Shown piece after piece: positions 5,562 to 7,550 of a DNA stretch of 7,550 nucleotides. Origin of the DNA: an uncultured Caryophanales bacterium. GTDB taxonomy: Bacteria; Bacillota_I; Bacilli_A; RF39; UBA660. The position numbers and the translations under genes were made by a program. The notes beneath the pieces are model-generated. The model saw only the letters and a program-made list of their open reading frames with translations. It ran no database searches and was not told where the DNA came from. Location of the stretch: contig CAMIXP010000061.1 of assembly GCA_946402785.1 (NCBI GenBank), positions 1-7,550 on the forward strand. The letters run 5' to 3'. Position 1 is the stretch's first letter, and each line of letters starts with the position of its first letter.

Positions 5562-7550
5562 TTATAGTATCTTTTTTAAGAATTGTCCTGTATAGGATTC
5601 TTTTACTTTTGCGACTTCTTCTGGTGTACCTGTTGCTACAATTGTACCTCCACCATCTCCACCTTCTGGTCCTAAGTCAATGATGTGGTCTGCTACTTTG
5701 ATGACATCTAGGTTATGTTCAATTACTACAACAGTATCTTTATTATCCACTATTTTGGCTAAAATTGCAAGAAGACGCTTGATGTCATCTGTGTGTAATC
5801 CAGTCGTTGGTTCATCTAGTACAAATAAGGTTTTTCCGGTAGCTGTTTTTTGTAATTCTTTTGCAAGTTTTACTCTTTCTGCTTCTCCTCCTGATAGAGT
5901 TGGAGCACTTTGTCCTAACTTAATATATCCTAAACCTACATCTTCTAATACTTGTAGTTTTCTTTTGATTTTTGGAACGTTTTCAAAGAATTCTAATGCT
6001 TCTGTTACACGCATATCTAATACTTCTGCAATATTCTTTCCTTTATATCTGATATTAAGTGTTTCTGTATTATAACGAGTTCCATGACATACTTCACATG
6101 GTACATATACGTCTGGTAAGAAATGCATTTCAATTTTCTTTACTCCGTCTCCACGACAAGCCTCACAACGTCCACCTTTTACATTGAATGAGAAACGATT
6201 CTTTTCAAATCCAAAGATTTTTGCTTCTTTTGTCGTTGTGAATAATTCTCTAATATCATCAAATACTCCTGTATAAGTTGCTGGATTTGAACGTGGTGTT
6301 CTTCCAATTGGGTTTTGAGATATAGCAACAATCTTATCTAAGTTTTCAATTCCTAAAATCTTATCATGTTTACCTGGTTTTTCTTTTGACTGATAAATTT
6401 TTTGTTGAACTGCTTTTACTAAGATTTCATTGATTAGGGAAGATTTACCAGATCCGGATACACCTGTTATGGCTACTAATTTTCCTAAAGGTATTTCTAC
6501 ATCAATATTTTTTAAGTTATTTTGTTTAGCTCCTTTAATCTTTAAAGATAGACCATTTCCTTTTCTTCTTTTCTTTGGAATTTCTATTTCTTTCTTTCCA
6601 CTTAAATATTGTCCTGTGATACTGTCTTTATTCTTCATGACTTCTTCTGGAGTTCCTGCTGCTACGACGTAACCTCCTGCGTCTCCAGCACCTGGTCCAA
6701 TATCTACTAAGTAATCTGCTGCTAACATAGTTTCTGCATCATGTTCTACTACAATTAAAGTGTTTCCTAGATCTCTCATTTCTAGTAGAGAGTTAATTAA
6801 TCTTTCGTTGTCTCTTTGATGAAGACCAATACTTGGTTCGTCTAATACATATAGTACTCCTGTTAAGTGAGAACCAATTTGTGTTGCAAGTCTTATACGT
6901 TGTGCTTCTCCTCCTGATAGAGTTCCGGCTGCTCTACTTAATGTTAAGTATTCTAATCCAACATTGGATAAGAAAGATAATCTGTCTTCTATTTCTTTAA
7001 TAACTAGTTTTGCAATTTCTCTTTTTTCTTCTGATAGTTTTAGATTTTGAAAGAATGGAATTAAATCTTTAATAGACATTTCTGTTACTTCAAAGATATT
7101 TTTTCCACCTAGTTTTACTGCTAATACATCATCTTTTAATCTAGCTCCATGACAGGTATCACATACATGTTCTACCATGTAATTTTCTAACCATTCTCTA
7201 ATCCAAGTAGATGAAGTATCCATATATCTTCTTTCTAGACGGTTGATAATTCCTTCATAGAAATCTACTTTGTCTTTTTTCATTCCACCTTTGGTTGTGA
7301 ATTTAATACGAATTGGTTCATCACTACCATATAGAATTAAGTCTTTTGCTTTCTTGGTTAATTTAGACCATGGTTTACTCATATCAATTTTATAGTGTTT
7401 GCATAAACACTCTAATTCCATAAATTCAATCGCTTCTGGGTCATCTGTTAAAGTTTTAATACATCCATCTTCAATTGATTTTGATTCATCTGGAATAAGC
7501 AAGTCTGGATCAATTTGTAAGTTAACTCCTAATCCTTTACATTCAGGACA
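5562..7550 (-). CDS. uvrA: Excinuclease ABC subunit A (partial, N-terminus beyond right edge)
   Basis: Damage-recognition ATPase of nucleotide excision repair, which loads UvrB at lesions. The visible 662 residues start at the second CxxC of the first zinc module (CPECKGLG), so about 280 N-terminal residues of the usual 940 or so lie outside. In visible numbering: CDTCHGARLK follows at about 130-139; ABC signature LSGGEAQR at 211-218; Walker B/D-loop region DEPSIGLH from 237; switch His270; second-domain Walker A GVSGSGKSS at 363-371. The second zinc module is C462/C465 and C485/C488, spaced CxxC-19-CxxC. The second signature LSGGEAERV starts at 552, DEPTTGLH at 579 and switch His612. The second-domain motif before GRTPRSNPATYTG reads ISQNPI rather than the common IDQSPI. 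The frame is open to base 7550, so the TTG at 7502 is not a start. It is the first visible gene of a five-gene series; uvrB, if upstream, is not seen. Confidence 0.97.
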   Translation of the reverse strand, partial: CPECKGLGVNLQIDPDLLIPDESKSIEDGCIKTLTDDPEAIEFMELECLCKHYKIDMSKPWSKLTKKAKDLILYGSDEPIRIKFTTKGGMKKDKVDFYEGIINRLERRYMDTSSTWIREWLENYMVEHVCDTCHGARLKDDVLAVKLGGKNIFEVTEMSIKDLIPFFQNLKLSEEKREIAKLVIKEIEDRLSFLSNVGLEYLTLSRAAGTLSGGEAQRIRLATQIGSHLTGVLYVLDEPSIGLHQRDNERLINSLLEMRDLGNTLIVVEHDAETMLAADYLVDIGPGAGDAGGYVVAAGTPEEVMKNKDSITGQYLSGKKEIEIPKKRRKGNGLSLKIKGAKQNNLKNIDVEIPLGKLVAITGVSGSGKSSLINEILVKAVQQKIYQSKEKPGKHDKILGIENLDKIVAISQNPIGRTPRSNPATYTGVFDDIRELFTTTKEAKIFGFEKNRFSFNVKGGRCEACRGDGVKKIEMHFLPDVYVPCEVCHGTRYNTETLNIRYKGKNIAEVLDMRVTEALEFFENVPKIKRKLQVLEDVGLGYIKLGQSAPTLSGGEAERVKLAKELQKTATGKTLFVLDEPTTGLHTDDIKRLLAILAKIVDNKDTVVVIEHNLDVIKVADHIIDLGPEGGDGGGTIVATGTPEEVAKVKESYTGQFLKKIL

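Noticed and set aside
5680..6075. Plus-strand 131-codon open frame opposite uvrA
   Set aside because: Antisense to the second ATPase domain of UvrA; Ser-rich shadow with no recognisable motif.
6430..6672. Plus-strand open frame opposite the UvrA Walker A region
   Set aside because: Antisense shadow; the opposite strand encodes conserved GVSGSGKSS.
7500..7502. TTG codon as a possible start of uvrA
   Set aside because: The frame continues open to the window edge and encodes CPECKGLG...IDPD, a conserved internal UvrA segment, so the gene begins outside the window.

Overview
The window is a low-GC, gene-dense stretch of a Bacillota chromosome. The wording of several proteins resembles the Erysipelotrichia / Coprobacillaceae-like gut Firmicutes, but that placement is an inference from family resemblance and AT-rich codon use, not a measured phylogeny. 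Every real gene lies on the minus strand, so transcription runs from high to low coordinates. I see no mobile element, CRISPR array, tRNA, rRNA or foreign-looking segment.

In transcription order, the right side (7550 to 2405) is one tight gene series: uvrA (5' end outside the window), a YvlD-type small membrane protein, lgt, a YvcK/CofD-family protein and whiA. Junctions are 10 nt, an 8-nt overlap, 12 nt and a 1-nt TAATG overlap. Each downstream gene has its Shine-Dalgarno sequence inside or touching the preceding gene, so co-transcription and translational coupling are likely. The series ends in a hairpin that includes the whiA stop codon.

A 63-bp gap (2342-2404) carries that terminator's T-run and a good extended -10 promoter for a 551-aa uridine-kinase-family protein with ThrRS-like N-terminal domains. 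This gene ends in a strong intrinsic terminator (660-683). A 97-bp gap then holds the promoter and ribosome binding site of gap (glycolytic GAPDH), whose 3' part runs off the left edge.

The right-hand series joins DNA repair (UvrA), lipoprotein maturation (Lgt), cell-envelope/central-carbon control (YvcK) and a division-linked DNA-binding protein (WhiA). It resembles Bacillus subtilis neighbourhoods around yvlD-hprK-lgt and rapZ-yvcK-whiA-crh, but hprK, rapZ and crh are absent from their usual places. I regard the window as mostly ordinary housekeeping DNA. The points worth a second look are that compacted synteny, the degenerate ThrRS-like domain on the kinase, a few motif variants, and dyads over the two promoters. 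I did not find a convincing undescribed system.
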